Assembly: GCA_963696505.1 (NCBI GenBank)
Contig: CAVOKN010000017.1
Coordinates: forward strand, 62,001-126,000
Origin: CAVOKN01 sp963696505
Lineage (GTDB): Bacteria > Pseudomonadota > Gammaproteobacteria > Burkholderiales > Rhodocyclaceae
Reading direction: 5' to 3'
DNA: 64,000 nucleotides
The notes under the pieces are model-generated. The model searched no databases, had not been told where the DNA came from, and was given only the letters and a program-made list of their open reading frames with translations. Positions within the stretch are counted from its first letter, which is position 1; each line of letters starts with the position of its first letter. This document shows positions 1 to 9,067 of this stretch, in pieces. Position numbers and translations under genes: made by a program.

Positions 1-1250
1 CGACGTCCCAATCGACGTAATAGTTGTAGTCGAGCTGCATCTGGTTGGAAGAGGCCTTGCCGCGGCCCGCTTCCAGCACGTTGGCCAGTTCCCAGAGGTA
101 GGTGAGCGGGGCCTTGAAATCGAAGTCCGGCCCGCCCTCGGCCAGGGTGCGCTCGTTGAACAGCGGCTCGATATCGTGATGGCGCAGGTTGGCCACCACC
201 GGCACGCGCTCGATGCGCGATTCGCTGCCGGCAAGGCTGAAGTCGGGATTGACGTCCAGGTAGAGCGAGACGGCGGGCCGCTCCTGCCCGGCGCTCAAGG
301 TGAAGCGCTCGACCACCTCGTCCGGCAGCATGGTGATCTTGTTGCCGGGCATGTAGACGGTGGACAGCCGCCGGCGCGCGATCGCGTCCAGGCCCGAGCC
401 CGGCGCGAAGCCCAGCGCCGGCGCGGCGATGTGGATGCCGACGCGCCAGCCGCCTGCGGCGCGCGGTACGAGCGAAAAGGCGTCGTCGATCTCGGTGGTG
501 GTGGCGTCGTCGATGCTGAAGGCGGCGACCTCGGCCCGCGGCAGGTCGGCGGGTGCGAGCGGCCGATCGAAGGCGCCAAAGCCGGTACCGTCCGGGAAGT
601 ATTCGAACAGGAAGCGCTCGAAGTGGTAATCGTGGCTAGATGCCAGCGCTCCGCAGCGCAGCAGCAGCGCGGGCACCGAGAGGCCGGCTTCCTCGCAGGC
701 CAGTTCCAGCGCCTTGGTCTCGATCCGGTTGCGGTCGGGCTTGTACAGGAGCTGGCGCAGCAGGGGCGGAAACTCCTCCGGCAGGCGTTGCGCCTTCAGC
801 TCGCCGGCCATGCGCTCGATCGCCACCGCCTGCTGCCGCTTCTTCTCCAGCCCGGCCAGCGCAGCGCGCAGGATGTCCGGCGGCGCCTTGCGGAAGCGCC
901 CCTTGCCCTTGCGGTGGAAGTAGATCGGCGCCGAATGCAGGCGCAGCAGGATGGCCGTGGCTTCCACCGGCTGGGGCGGGTGGCCGAAGTAGTCGCGCGC
1001 CAGTTCCTCGAAGCCGAACTCCGCCTCGCCGCTCACCTCCCACAGGAAATCGGTGTCTATGCCCTCGGCCTCGCCCTCGGCGCGCTCCAGAACCGCCCCC
1101 GCCGCCGGTTCGGCAAAGCGCAGCAGCACGGCGCTGCTCTTGATCTTGGTGCGGCGGCCGGACGCGGTCTCGACCTGGAGCGAGGTGTTGTTGTCGGCGA
1201 GGATGCTGCCGGCGCGGAAGGCACCGTCCTCTTCGAACAGGACATTCATG
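1..1250 (-). CDS. RNase II/R family exoribonuclease (3' end outside window)
   Basis: Likely 3'-5' exoribonuclease of the RNB family acting on RNA in the cytoplasm. The protein starts MNVLFEEDGAFRAG and stays open for about 416 codons to the left edge, so its C-terminus is missing. The RNB catalytic start is visible around residues 260-275 as SIDDATTTEIDDAFS, the acidic cluster that binds metal, followed by a GIHIAAPALGF stretch typical of the domain. The N-terminal region differs from classical Rnb and Rnr, so it is probably the betaproteobacterial VacB-like paralogue. It lies 65 bp downstream of rarD on the same strand. Which subfamily it belongs to is uncertain. Confidence 0.85.
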
Positions 1251-1315
1251 GGGGATGCCGGGGAAGGCGGCGGGTGATGACTGGCCGGCGATTATAACCG
1301 TGCGTCCTGCGGCGC

Positions 1316-2218
1316 CTAGCCCGGAGAAGAGGGCATCACGCCATGGCGCCGCAGCAGGTCTAGGGAGTACAGCGCGAGGCCCGCCCAGATCAGGCCGAAA
1401 GTCAGCAACTGGGAGGCGGTGAAGGCCTCGCCGTAGAGGAACACGCCGAGCAGGAACATCAGGCTCGGCGCGAGGTACTGGAGGAAGCCGAGGGTGGACA
1501 GGGTGAGCCGGTGGGCGCCGATGGAGAAGAGCAGTAGCGGCACCACGGTGACCACGCCGGCGCTCGCGAGCAGCAGGTCGGTGGCGATGCCGAAGCGGCC
1601 GAAGCCCGTCTCGCCGTGCCGCACCAGCCATGCCAGGTAGATCAGGGCGGCGGGCGTGGCGAGCAGCACCTCGGCCATCAGCGCGCTCACCGAGTCCAGC
1701 GGTAGGCGCTTGCGCAGCAGGCCGTAGAGGCCGAAGGTGAGCGCCAGGGTGAGCGACACCCAGGGTAGCGCGCCGAGCTGCAGCACTTGATTCGCCACCC
1801 CTGCCAGCGCCAGGCCGACAGCGACGCGCTGCGGCCCGCTCAGCCGCTCGCCGAGCACGGCGGCGCCGAGCGCCACGCTCACCAGCGGCACGATGAAGTA
1901 GCCGAGGCTGGTTTCGAGCACGCGCCCGGCATTGACCGCCCACACATAGACCAGCCAGTTGCCGGTGACCAGCGTCGCGCTCAGCGCCAGCGTGCCGATG
2001 AGGCGGGGCGAACGGCGCAGCGCCGCAAGCCGTCCCCAGCCGCCGCCGAAGAAAAGCAGCAGCGCCAGCAGCGGCACCGACCACAGCACGCGGTGGGCAA
2101 TGATCTCCAGCGCCGGCACCGACCCGAGAGCCTTGAAGTAGAGCGGCGTCAGCCCCCACAGGCCGAAGGCTCCCGCAGCACTCAGCGCGCCGATGCGGGC
2201 GTCGCGGGGAGCATTCAC
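1316..2218 (-). CDS. rarD: RarD, EamA-family transporter
   Basis: Integral inner-membrane protein of the drug/metabolite transporter superfamily, 300 residues with about ten hydrophobic segments, the usual length for RarD. The start MNAPRDARIGALSAAGAFGL leads straight into the first segment, and the family-typical GLTPLYFK and HRVLWSVPL stretches follow. The natural substrate of RarD proteins is not established. Its ATG overlaps the stop of the upstream esterase gene by 4 bases, which suggests translational coupling in a run with uppP and the esterase. Confidence 0.9.
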   Translation of the reverse strand: MNAPRDARIGALSAAGAFGLWGLTPLYFKALGSVPALEIIAHRVLWSVPLLALLLFFGGGWGRLAALRRSPRLIGTLALSATLVTGNWLVYVWAVNAGRVLETSLGYFIVPLVSVALGAAVLGERLSGPQRVAVGLALAGVANQVLQLGALPWVSLTLALTFGLYGLLRKRLPLDSVSALMAEVLLATPAALIYLAWLVRHGETGFGRFGIATDLLLASAGVVTVVPLLLFSIGAHRLTLSTLGFLQYLAPSLMFLLGVFLYGEAFTASQLLTFGLIWAGLALYSLDLLRRHGVMPSSPG

Positions 2219-2778
2219 GCCAGGCCCGCGAAGTCGAGGATGGCGTCGAGATACTCGCCGAAGTGCGCGAAGCCGTGGTCGCCGCCCTCGATCACCGTCT
2301 GGCGCGCGCCGGCGTACTTCGCCACCGCCTGCCGGTAGTCGAGCAGTTCATCGCCGGTTTCCACCAGCAGCCAGTAACGCTCGGGGCGGGTGATCGCGGC
2401 AACGTCAAGGGCGCGCAGTTCCTCCACGTGGCGCGCCGTGAAGTCGAAGCGCTCCCCGGTGTAGAGGTTGGCCTGCGGTCCGACGAACCCGGCCAGCGAC
2501 AGGTGCGCCACGACGGCCGGATTGACCAGCACCGCCTTCAGGCCGAACCGCTCCGCCAGCCAGGTGGCATAGAAGCCGCCGAGCGAACTGCCGATCAGCG
2601 TCGGCCGCGGATAGCGCGCAATCACCGCTTCGACCTGGCGCATCGCCGCGCTCGGGCGCGTATCCAGTTGCTCGCACCAGAACGCATCGGCGAGCCCCCT
2701 GGCCGCCATGTGCGCCTTGAGCCGCTGCGCCTTGTGCGAAGCGGGCGAGGAAAGAAAGCCGTGCAGGTAGATCAGCAA
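2215..2778 (-). CDS. YqiA-like alpha/beta-hydrolase (esterase)
   Basis: Small cytoplasmic esterase, 187 residues. YLHGFLSSPAS is the oxyanion-hole region, IGSSLGGFYATWL holds the nucleophile elbow with the catalytic serine, and GGDHGF near the C-terminus holds the catalytic histidine; all match the UPF0227/YqiA family. No ATG fits. A TTG at 2778 opens the frame directly before LIYLHGF and overlaps the uppP stop by 7 bases, so the start is inferred from coupling and family length. Substrate unknown. Confidence 0.82.
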   Translation of the reverse strand: MLIYLHGFLSSPASHKAQRLKAHMAARGLADAFWCEQLDTRPSAAMRQVEAVIARYPRPTLIGSSLGGFYATWLAERFGLKAVLVNPAVVAHLSLAGFVGPQANLYTGERFDFTARHVEELRALDVAAITRPERYWLLVETGDELLDYRQAVAKYAGARQTVIEGGDHGFAHFGEYLDAILDFAGLA

Positions 2779-3608
2779 GATCTCAGGGCGCCGTCCAGTT
2801 CCACCCAACCCAACTGCCAGCTCGCGATCACCAGCAGGCCAAAGGCGATGCGGTACCAGGCGAACACGGTGAAGTCGTGGCTGCTGATGTAGCGCAGCAG
2901 CCAGCGCACGCACAGGAAGGCGGAGAAGAAGGAGGCGACGAAGCCGACGACCCACATGCCGATGTCTTCGACAGCGAGGAGGTGCCGCTCCTTGTAGAGC
3001 TGGTAGATCGAGGCCAGGCCGAGGATGGGGATGGCGAGAAAGAAGGAGAACTCGGTCGCTGCCTTGCGGGAAAGCCCGAACAGCAGGCCGCCGATGATGG
3101 TGGAGCCTGAGCGCGACATGCCGGGAAGCAGGGCAAAGGCCTGGGCGATGCCGAGCTTGACGGCATCGAGGGCGGTAATGTCGTCCACGGTTTCGACGCG
3201 GATCGTGTGCTTGCGCTTCTCCGCCCAGAGGATGACCAGCGCGCCGACGATCGAGGTGACGGCCACGGTCACCGGATTGAACAGGTGGGCCTTGATCTCC
3301 TTGCCGAAGGCAAGCCCGATCAGCGCCAGCGGCAGGAAGGCGATGAACAGGTTGAGCACGAAGCGCTGCGCTTGCCGCTCGGAAGTCAGTCCCGACAGCA
3401 CGGCGCCGATCTTGGCGCGGTACTCCCACACCACCGCCATGATCGCCCCGGACTGGATCACGATCTCGAACAGCTTCCCGCGTTCGTCGTTGAAGTTCAG
3501 CAGGTCGCCCACCACGATCAGGTGGCCGGTACTCGATATGGGCAGGAATTCCGTCAGGCCTTCGACGATGCCGAGGATCAGGGCCTTGGCGAGCAGCAGG
3601 AGGTCCAT
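2772..3608 (-). CDS. uppP: Undecaprenyl-diphosphatase UppP (BacA)
   Basis: Dephosphorylates undecaprenyl diphosphate to recycle the lipid carrier for peptidoglycan and other envelope polymers. It is a polytopic inner-membrane protein of 278 residues, the normal length. Both family signatures are present: GLTEFLPISSTGH near residue 17, with its catalytic glutamate, and PGMSRSGST near residue 165. High UppP dosage is known to give bacitracin resistance. The 3' end overlaps the esterase start. Confidence 0.96.
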   Translation of the reverse strand: MDLLLLAKALILGIVEGLTEFLPISSTGHLIVVGDLLNFNDERGKLFEIVIQSGAIMAVVWEYRAKIGAVLSGLTSERQAQRFVLNLFIAFLPLALIGLAFGKEIKAHLFNPVTVAVTSIVGALVILWAEKRKHTIRVETVDDITALDAVKLGIAQAFALLPGMSRSGSTIIGGLLFGLSRKAATEFSFFLAIPILGLASIYQLYKERHLLAVEDIGMWVVGFVASFFSAFLCVRWLLRYISSHDFTVFAWYRIAFGLLVIASWQLGWVELDGALRSC

Positions 3609-3658
3609 GGGCAGGGGATGGGGGAGGGCGGCGCATTATACGGCAGCCCCTCTCGCGG

Positions 3659-4468
3659 CTACTTGCCGCGCCGCCGTCCCGCACCGGGCCGGGCGATGCG
3701 GTAGTCGATGGTGAGCGGCGCGTGATCCGAAAAACGCTGCTCCTTGTAGACCGAGGCGCGCACGGCCTTGGCGGCAAAGCCGGGCGTTGCGATCTGGTAG
3801 TCGATGCGCCAGCCGACGTTCTTGGCCCAGGCCTGGCCGCGGTTCGACCACCAGGTGTAGGACTCGCCGCTCGCCTCCGGGTGCAGGCGGCGATAGACGT
3901 CCACCCAGCCGATCTCGCCGAAGGCGCGGTCCAGCCAAGCCCGCTCCTCGGGCAGGAAGCCGGAGTTCTTGCGGTTCGAGCGCCAGTTCCTGAGGTCGAT
4001 CTCGCGGTGGGCGATGTTCCAGTCGCCACAAAGCAGGACGTCCCGCCCGCGCGCCGCAAGCTGCCGCAGATGGGGCTCGAAGGCCGCCATGAAGCGGAAC
4101 TTCGCCTGCTGGCGCTCGTCCGAGCTGGATCCCGAAGGCAGATAGAGGGAGATCACCGACCACGGGCCAAAGTCAGCCTCCAGGTAGCGCCCCTCGGCGT
4201 CGAACTCGTCAACGCCCAGGCCCTCGACGACGTTGCGGGGCATGACGCGGGTGTAGAGGCCGACGCCGCTGTAGCCCTTCTTCAGCGCAAAGTGGAAATG
4301 GCCGTAGTAGCCGGGCGGCGCACGCAGTTCGGGTTCCAGGTCCGCGTCCTGGGCCTTGAGTTCCTGCAGGCAGACGATGTCGGCATCCTGTTGCGCCAGC
4401 CAGTCGAAAAGGCCCTTGCGCGCAGCGGAGCGGATGCCGTTGAGGTTGAGGGTGATGACGCGTAACAT
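3659..4468 (-). CDS. xth: Exodeoxyribonuclease III (AP endonuclease)
   Basis: Base-excision repair enzyme that cuts at abasic sites and removes 3' blocking groups. The 269 residues cover one endonuclease/exonuclease/phosphatase domain: NLNGIRSAARKG at the N-terminus, CLQELKAQD with the metal-binding glutamate, GDWNIAHREID with the catalytic Asp/Asn pair, and FSDHAPLTIDY at the C-terminus with the catalytic Asp-His. The ATG at 4468 gives the expected start MLRVITLNLNG. It is divergent from pyrE with only 11 bp between the annotated starts, so each promoter must lie inside the other gene or in the first codons. Confidence 0.95.
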   Translation of the reverse strand: MLRVITLNLNGIRSAARKGLFDWLAQQDADIVCLQELKAQDADLEPELRAPPGYYGHFHFALKKGYSGVGLYTRVMPRNVVEGLGVDEFDAEGRYLEADFGPWSVISLYLPSGSSSDERQQAKFRFMAAFEPHLRQLAARGRDVLLCGDWNIAHREIDLRNWRSNRKNSGFLPEERAWLDRAFGEIGWVDVYRRLHPEASGESYTWWSNRGQAWAKNVGWRIDYQIATPGFAAKAVRASVYKEQRFSDHAPLTIDYRIARPGAGRRRGK

Positions 4469-4479
4469 GCGGTCGGGAT

Positions 4480-5154
4480 ATGGAAAAGCCTGCAGGGAGC
4501 ATGGATTCTAGCCGCGAGTTCATCGAGTTTGCCTGTGCGCGGGGCGTGCTGCGCTTCGGCACCTTCAAGACCAAGGCCGGGCGCATGTCGCCGTATTTCT
4601 TCAACGCCGGGCTCTTCGACGACGGCGCAGCGCTCGCCCGGCTTTGCGATTTCTATGCCGACGCCATCGAGGCGTCGGGTATCGCCTTCGACATGCTGTT
4701 CGGGCCGGCCTACAAGGGCATTCCGCTGGTGGCCGGAATCGCCATCTCGCTGGCGCGGCGCGGCCGCAACCTTCCGTTCCTGTTCAACCGCAAGGAAGCG
4801 AAGGACCACGGCGAAGGCGGAACCCTCGTCGGCGCCACGCCCAAGGGGCGCATCCTGATCGTGGACGACGTGATCACCGCCGGAACCTCGGTGCGCGAGT
4901 CGGTGGAACTGATCCGCGCCGCCGGCGCCATGCCCTGCGGCGTGGTGATCGCGCTCGACCGCATGGAGCGCGGGCAGGGCGAACTTTCGGCAGTGCAGGA
5001 AGTCGAGCGCAACTTCGGGCTGCCAGTGCTGAGCGTGGCGCGGCTCACCGACCTCATCGCCTACCTTGCCGGCAGCGCCGATCTCGCAGAACATCTGCCC
5101 GCGGTGGAAGACTATCGCCGCACTTACGGCATCGCCCATGCGCCTGCGGCCTGA
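4480..5154 (+). CDS. pyrE: Orotate phosphoribosyltransferase
   Basis: Converts orotate and PRPP to orotidine 5'-phosphate in de novo pyrimidine synthesis. The PRPP-binding motif ILIVDDVITAGTS lies about two-thirds along, and FNAGLFDDGAAL near the N-terminus is typical of PyrE. Two ATG codons are possible: 4480 and 4501 (MDSSREFIEFACARG). The second is closer to the usual family start, but the GGGAG before it is spaced too tightly to decide. Length is 224 or 217 residues. The last 17 bases overlap the next gene. Confidence 0.94.
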   Translation: MEKPAGSMDSSREFIEFACARGVLRFGTFKTKAGRMSPYFFNAGLFDDGAALARLCDFYADAIEASGIAFDMLFGPAYKGIPLVAGIAISLARRGRNLPFLFNRKEAKDHGEGGTLVGATPKGRILIVDDVITAGTSVRESVELIRAAGAMPCGVVIALDRMERGQGELSAVQEVERNFGLPVLSVARLTDLIAYLAGSADLAEHLPAVEDYRRTYGIAHAPAA

Positions 5155-5833
5155 ACTCCTGCTCGTCGCGTCGTGCTGGCTGCTGGCGGCAATGCCACAG
5201 GCTCATGCTGCTGATCGCAAAGCGGGCGGCAGCACTGGCAGCCCTGGCAGCAGCGGCACCAGCTACTGCTGCAACGACGAGCAAGGCCGCCAGATCTGTT
5301 CCGACGTCCTTCCCCAGGTCTGCTGGGGCAAGGCCTACCGCGAGGTGGACGGCCGCGGCCTGACGGTTCGGCGCATCGACGCGCCGCTCACGCCCGAGCA
5401 GCGCGCGGCCCGGGACGCCGAGGCGCGGCGCAAGCGCGAGCAAGAACGACTGTCGGCGGAGGAACGGCGGCGCAATCAGGCCCTGCTCGACGCCTACAGC
5501 AGCGAGAAGGACATCGACGCGGTGCGCGACCGCACCCTTAGCGAAATCGAAAAGAGCCTGCAACGGGCCAGCGATCGTCACGCCGAGGCGCTGGCGCGGC
5601 ACAAGGAACTGACCCAGGAACTGCAGTTCTACACGCGCAAGGCGCCCCCCAAGAGCCTGCTCGAGTCGCTCGACGAGAACGAATCGGAGCTGCGTGCCCA
5701 CGCCAGTGTGATCGAGTCCAAGCAGAAGGAACTGGACGCGGTGCGCACCAAGTACGACGAGGAAAAGCGGCGCTACGGCGACCTGATCCGCCGCTCGGTG
5801 GAGCACAACCCCGCGGCGGCCACGCCGCAGTGA
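5138..5833 (+). CDS. Secreted Cys-containing coiled-coil protein, function unknown
   Basis: Not assigned to a named family. The 231-residue protein begins with a signal peptide ending in AHA-AD near residue 24, then a Gly/Ser-rich linker. A compact segment with a CC pair, QGRQICSD and QVCWGKAYRE has four cysteines and could form disulfides in the periplasm. From about residue 85 it is highly charged and predicted helical (repeated Glu/Arg/Lys, 'RAARDAEARRKREQERL'), so a long coiled coil is likely. The ATG at 5138 lies inside the end of pyrE, and its stop overlaps the azlC start (TGATG), so the three genes may be co-translated. Confidence 0.7.
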   Translation: MRLRPELLLVASCWLLAAMPQAHAADRKAGGSTGSPGSSGTSYCCNDEQGRQICSDVLPQVCWGKAYREVDGRGLTVRRIDAPLTPEQRAARDAEARRKREQERLSAEERRRNQALLDAYSSEKDIDAVRDRTLSEIEKSLQRASDRHAEALARHKELTQELQFYTRKAPPKSLLESLDENESELRAHASVIESKQKELDAVRTKYDEEKRRYGDLIRRSVEHNPAAATPQ

Positions 5834-6540
5834 TGGCCGCACCGGCGGTGCGGGATTCCGCGGCCGCGGCCTTCTGGCTTGGCGTGCGCGCCCTGCTGCC
5901 GCTGCTGGTGGGCGTGGTCCCTTTCGGTCTGATCTACGGCGTGGTGGCCCTGAAGAGCGGCATCCCACCGCTGGCGGCGGTGGCCATGTCGAGCATCGTC
6001 TTCGCCGGTTCTGCCCAATTCCTGATTGCCCAGATGGTCGGCCTGGGAGCCCCCGCGCTGGTGATGGTCGGAGCGGCCGGGCTGATCAACCTGCGCCATG
6101 CCCTCTACAGCGCTTCCGTTGCACCGGCGCTGGCCCATCTGCCGCGACGCTGGAAACTGCTGCTCGCCTATCTGCTGACCGACGAAGCCTATGCGGCCGC
6201 CATCGCCCGCGTGCTGGCCGTACCCCGCCCCGCCAACGCCCACTGGACGCTGTTCGGCGCCGGCTTCGCGCTGTGGGGCGGGTGGCAGGTATCGACCCTG
6301 GCCGGGGTGCTGGTGGGAGGGCAATTGCCCGCCAGCCTGCCGCTGGACTTCGCGCTGCCGCTGACCTTCATCGCCATCGTCGTGCCGCTGATCAACAGCA
6401 GGCTCGCGGCTTCGGTGGCGCTGTTCTCCGGGGCGCTGGCGGTGGTTCTGGCGGGGCTGCCCTACAAGCTGGGGCTGTTTGCCGCCGCCCTGGGCGGCAT
6501 AGCGCTGGGCAGTGCCTTCGCACGAAGGGGCGCGCGATGA
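5833..6540 (+). CDS. azlC: AzlC-family amino acid exporter subunit
   Basis: Large subunit of the AzlCD pair, which in characterised cases exports branched-chain amino acids or analogues such as azaleucine. The 235 residues have about seven or eight hydrophobic segments and include the family-typical stretch FAGSAQFLIAQM in the first half. A GTG three bases upstream also opens the frame, but the ATG at 5833, overlapping the previous stop, is preferred. The azlD start overlaps its stop (ATGA), as expected for two subunits made together. Confidence 0.92.
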   Translation: MAAPAVRDSAAAAFWLGVRALLPLLVGVVPFGLIYGVVALKSGIPPLAAVAMSSIVFAGSAQFLIAQMVGLGAPALVMVGAAGLINLRHALYSASVAPALAHLPRRWKLLLAYLLTDEAYAAAIARVLAVPRPANAHWTLFGAGFALWGGWQVSTLAGVLVGGQLPASLPLDFALPLTFIAIVVPLINSRLAASVALFSGALAVVLAGLPYKLGLFAAALGGIALGSAFARRGAR

Positions 6541-6851
6541 GTCTCTGGCTCACCCTGGTGGCGGTGGGACTGATCACCTTTCTCACGCGGCTGTCGTTCA
6601 TCGCCGCCGAGGGCCGCTACCAGCCGCCGGCGTGGTTCCGGCGCATGCTGCCCTTCGTGCCCGTCGCAGCGCTGACGGCGCTGGTGGCCCCCGACCTGCT
6701 GCTGGCCGACGGCCGTCTCGCCCTGGGACTGGACAACGCGCGGCTGCTGGCGGGGATCGTGGCGATCGGCGTCGCCGCCATCTGGCGCAACACCCTGCTC
6801 ACCATCGGCGTCGGCTTCGCCGCGCTGCTGCTCCTGCAGCGAGTCGGGTAA
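6537..6851 (+). CDS. azlD: AzlD-family branched-chain amino acid transport protein
   Basis: Small partner of AzlC, 104 residues with about four membrane segments: LTLVAVGLITFLTR at the start, RRMLPFVPVAALTALV in the middle and a hydrophobic C-terminus. Length and order match the AzlD family. It ends 61 bp before the convergent DUF1840 gene. The substrate cannot be read from sequence. Confidence 0.9.
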   Translation: MSLWLTLVAVGLITFLTRLSFIAAEGRYQPPAWFRRMLPFVPVAALTALVAPDLLLADGRLALGLDNARLLAGIVAIGVAAIWRNTLLTIGVGFAALLLLQRVG

Positions 6852-6912
6852 GCGGGTCACGGCGAAGCGTAGGCGAAAGCGGGCGCCAGCGATGGCATGT
6901 CCGGATCGCGAC

Positions 6913-7224
6913 TCACACGCCCCAAGTCACGGCCTTGTCTTCCCGCAGCGAGCACTCCAGCAGTTCGATCAGGGGCAGGGCGCGCTGGCTTATGCTCACC
7001 CGCTCGCGGCGTTCCTCGTCGTCCTCGTCGTCGCGCGTACCCTGGCGCAGCCGCCTGTCCTCCGCCACCGCCTGTTTCAGGCGCGCAATCGCCTCGGGCA
7101 TCTGCTCGACGGAGATCACACCCCGCGCGCCGAATTCCTTGCCGATGACCTCCATCATCTGCTTCGCCACGTCGCCGAACATCATCACATCGGCGCAGGC
7201 GCCGGACTTGAAACTAACCAGCAT
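6913..7224 (-). CDS. DUF1840 domain-containing protein
   Basis: Small cytoplasmic protein of 103 residues, recognised as DUF1840 from the start MLVSFKSGACADVMMFGDVA and the following KQMMEVIGKEF. The middle is very acidic and basic (DDEDDEERRER), and the C-terminus SISQRALPLIELLECS is conserved in betaproteobacteria. No function is established. It is divergent from the ROK kinase gene, with 95 bp between the starts. Confidence 0.85.
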   Translation of the reverse strand: MLVSFKSGACADVMMFGDVAKQMMEVIGKEFGARGVISVEQMPEAIARLKQAVAEDRRLRQGTRDDEDDEERRERVSISQRALPLIELLECSLREDKAVTWGV

Positions 7225-7319
7225 GTGGGCCTCCGATCGCTCAAACGAAGCTCATTCTAGCAACCGTGGCGCATGGCGCTTCGTATAATCGGCCCATGCT
7301 ACTGGCACGGAAGGCGGAC

Positions 7320-8213
7320 ATGAGAATCGGCGTGGATCTTGGCGGCACAAAGATGGAAATCGTGGCCCTCGACGACGAGGGCCAAGAGTTGCTGCGCCGG
7401 CGCTGCGCCACGCCGCAGAACGACTATGCCGGCACGGTGCAGGCGGTGGCCGAACTGGTGAGCGATGCCGAGAAGGAACTGGGCGCCCGGGGCAGCGTCG
7501 GTATCGGCACGCCGGGCGCGATCTCGGCGGTCTCGGGCAACCTCAAGAACTCCAACTCGACCTGGCTCAACGACCAGCCCCTCAAGCGCGACCTGGAGCA
7601 GGCGCTGGGGCGCGAAATCCGCATCGCCAACGACGCCAACTGCTTCGTGCTCTCCGAGGCGGTGGACGGCGCGGGCGCAGGCTGCGACGTGGTGTTCGGC
7701 GTGATTCTCGGCACCGGCGTGGGCGGCGGCATCGTCGTGCGCCACCACGTGCTCACCGGCGCCAACGCCATCGCCGGCGAGTGGGGCCACAACCCGCTGC
7801 CTTTCGCCCGCGGCGACGATCACCCTTTGCCGGCGTGCTACTGCGGCCAGCACGGCTGCATCGAAACCTACCTCTCCGGGCCGGGCATGTCGCGCGACCA
7901 CCTGTGGCACGCGGGCGAGCGTCTCGACCCGCGGGCGATTCTCGCCGGCGCGGAGACCGGCAACGCTGCCTGCGAGGCCACGCTGGCGCGCTACGAGGAC
8001 CGTCTGGCCCGGGCGCTGTCGCACGTGATCAACCTGCTCGACCCCGACGTCATCGTGCTCGGCGGCGGCATGTCCAACATGGCGCGGCTCTACGACAAGG
8101 TGCCGCGGCTGTGGCTGCCCTACGTGTTCTCGGACCACGTCGCCACGCGCCTGGCGCGCAACCGCCACGGCGACTCGTCCGGCGTGCGGGGCGCCGCCTG
8201 GCTATGGACCTGA
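7320..8213 (+). CDS. ROK-family sugar kinase (fructokinase-like)
   Basis: Phosphorylates a hexose with ATP. The 297 residues begin MRIGVDLGGTKMEIV, the phosphate-binding loop of ROK kinases. The zinc site CYCGQHGCIETYLSG lies near residue 180, and GTGVGGGIV is the second glycine-rich loop. The pattern resembles Mak/fructokinase and NagK, but the exact sugar is not determinable. The start at 7320 is chosen because GGAAGG lies about 6 bases upstream, although the frame is open from an ATG at 7296. A good -10 (TATAAT) lies at 7284-7289. Confidence 0.88.
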   Translation: MRIGVDLGGTKMEIVALDDEGQELLRRRCATPQNDYAGTVQAVAELVSDAEKELGARGSVGIGTPGAISAVSGNLKNSNSTWLNDQPLKRDLEQALGREIRIANDANCFVLSEAVDGAGAGCDVVFGVILGTGVGGGIVVRHHVLTGANAIAGEWGHNPLPFARGDDHPLPACYCGQHGCIETYLSGPGMSRDHLWHAGERLDPRAILAGAETGNAACEATLARYEDRLARALSHVINLLDPDVIVLGGGMSNMARLYDKVPRLWLPYVFSDHVATRLARNRHGDSSGVRGAAWLWT

Positions 8214-8289
8214 TTTGCAGGGTGCCGCGGGTTGCGCGGACTGTTCGAGCGCCTCATGATTGCGCCCTTTACCCAAACATCGACCGATC

Positions 8290-8955
8290 ATGAAAAGACA
8301 TGCCCTTGCCGCCGCACTCGCCCTGTTTCCAGTCCTCGCCGCCGCGCAGGAACTCAAGACCGAAGACGAAAAGGTTCTCTACTCCCTTGGCCTGAGCCTC
8401 GGCCAGCAGATGACCGACCTGAAATTCACGCCGGCCGAGCTGGAACTGATCAAGCGTGGCCTGACCGACAGCACCCTGGGCGCCAAGCCGGCGGTGGAAC
8501 TGGAAGCCTATCGCAGCAAGGTGCAGGCCCTGGTGCAGGACCGGCGCAAGTCGGCCGGGGAAAAGCTGTCGTCGGGAGGCAAGGAGTTCGCCGACAAGGC
8601 CGCCAAGGAAGCGGGCGCAGTCAAGACCAGTTCCGGCATGGTCTATCTCAGCCTCAAGGAAGGCACCGGTGCCAGCCCCGCCGCCACCGACAAGGTGAAA
8701 GTCAGCTACCGCGGAACGCTGATCGACGGCCGCGAGTTCGACAGCTCCGCCAAGCACGGCGGTGCGATCGAATTCGGACTCAATCAGGTGATCAAGTGCT
8801 GGACCGAGGGCGTGCAGAAGATGAAACCCGGCGGCAAGGCGAAGCTGGTCTGCCCGCCCGCCATCGCCTACGGTGAGCGCGGCGCCGGCGGCCTGATCGG
8901 CCCCAATGCGACCCTGGTGTTCGAGGTGGAACTGGTGGAGATCAAGAAGCCCTGA
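8290..8955 (+). CDS. FKBP-type peptidyl-prolyl isomerase, Mip/FkpA-like
   Basis: Periplasmic foldase of 221 residues. A signal peptide ends after about residue 20 (LAAAQ-EL). Residues 25-100 form the helical dimerisation region seen in FkpA/Mip proteins. The C-terminal 110 residues are the FKBP domain, with VSYRGTLIDGREFDSS and the closing strand ATLVFEVELVEI. It stands alone, followed by a palindromic repeat that may serve as its transcript end. Confidence 0.92.
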   Translation: MKRHALAAALALFPVLAAAQELKTEDEKVLYSLGLSLGQQMTDLKFTPAELELIKRGLTDSTLGAKPAVELEAYRSKVQALVQDRRKSAGEKLSSGGKEFADKAAKEAGAVKTSSGMVYLSLKEGTGASPAATDKVKVSYRGTLIDGREFDSSAKHGGAIEFGLNQVIKCWTEGVQKMKPGGKAKLVCPPAIAYGERGAGGLIGPNATLVFEVELVEIKKP

Positions 8956-8983
8956 CCCCTGCGCTCTCTTGCCGCCTCTGTCC

Positions 8984-9007
8984 CCCTCCCCCGCGAGCGG
9001 GGGAGGG
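8984..9007. repeat. REP-like C/G-rich palindrome
   Basis: Inverted repeat CCCTCCCCCGC / GCGGGGGAGGG with a loop of about 2 bases, followed by GTTGGGGTGGGG, between the FKBP and MFS genes. The same CCCTC..CCCC / GGGG..GAGGG pattern recurs near 17.7 kb and in a triple cluster at 18.5 kb, so it belongs to a dispersed intergenic palindrome family. It may stabilise or terminate the FKBP transcript. Confidence 0.7.
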
Positions 9008-9067
9008 TTGGGGTGGGGGCAACGCCGGCCAAGAGCGCCAGCCCAGGCGGCCAGTTCCCTTTTGCCC

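Noticed and set aside
176..1297. Long plus-strand ORF opposite the RNase II-type gene
   Set aside because: High-GC shadow frame; the minus strand encodes a clear RNB domain and this frame has Gly/Arg/Gln-rich nonsense composition.
7284..7289. TATAAT as a separate promoter feature for the ROK kinase
   Set aside because: The -10 is good but no matching -35 at proper distance was found, so it is only mentioned in the gene entry.
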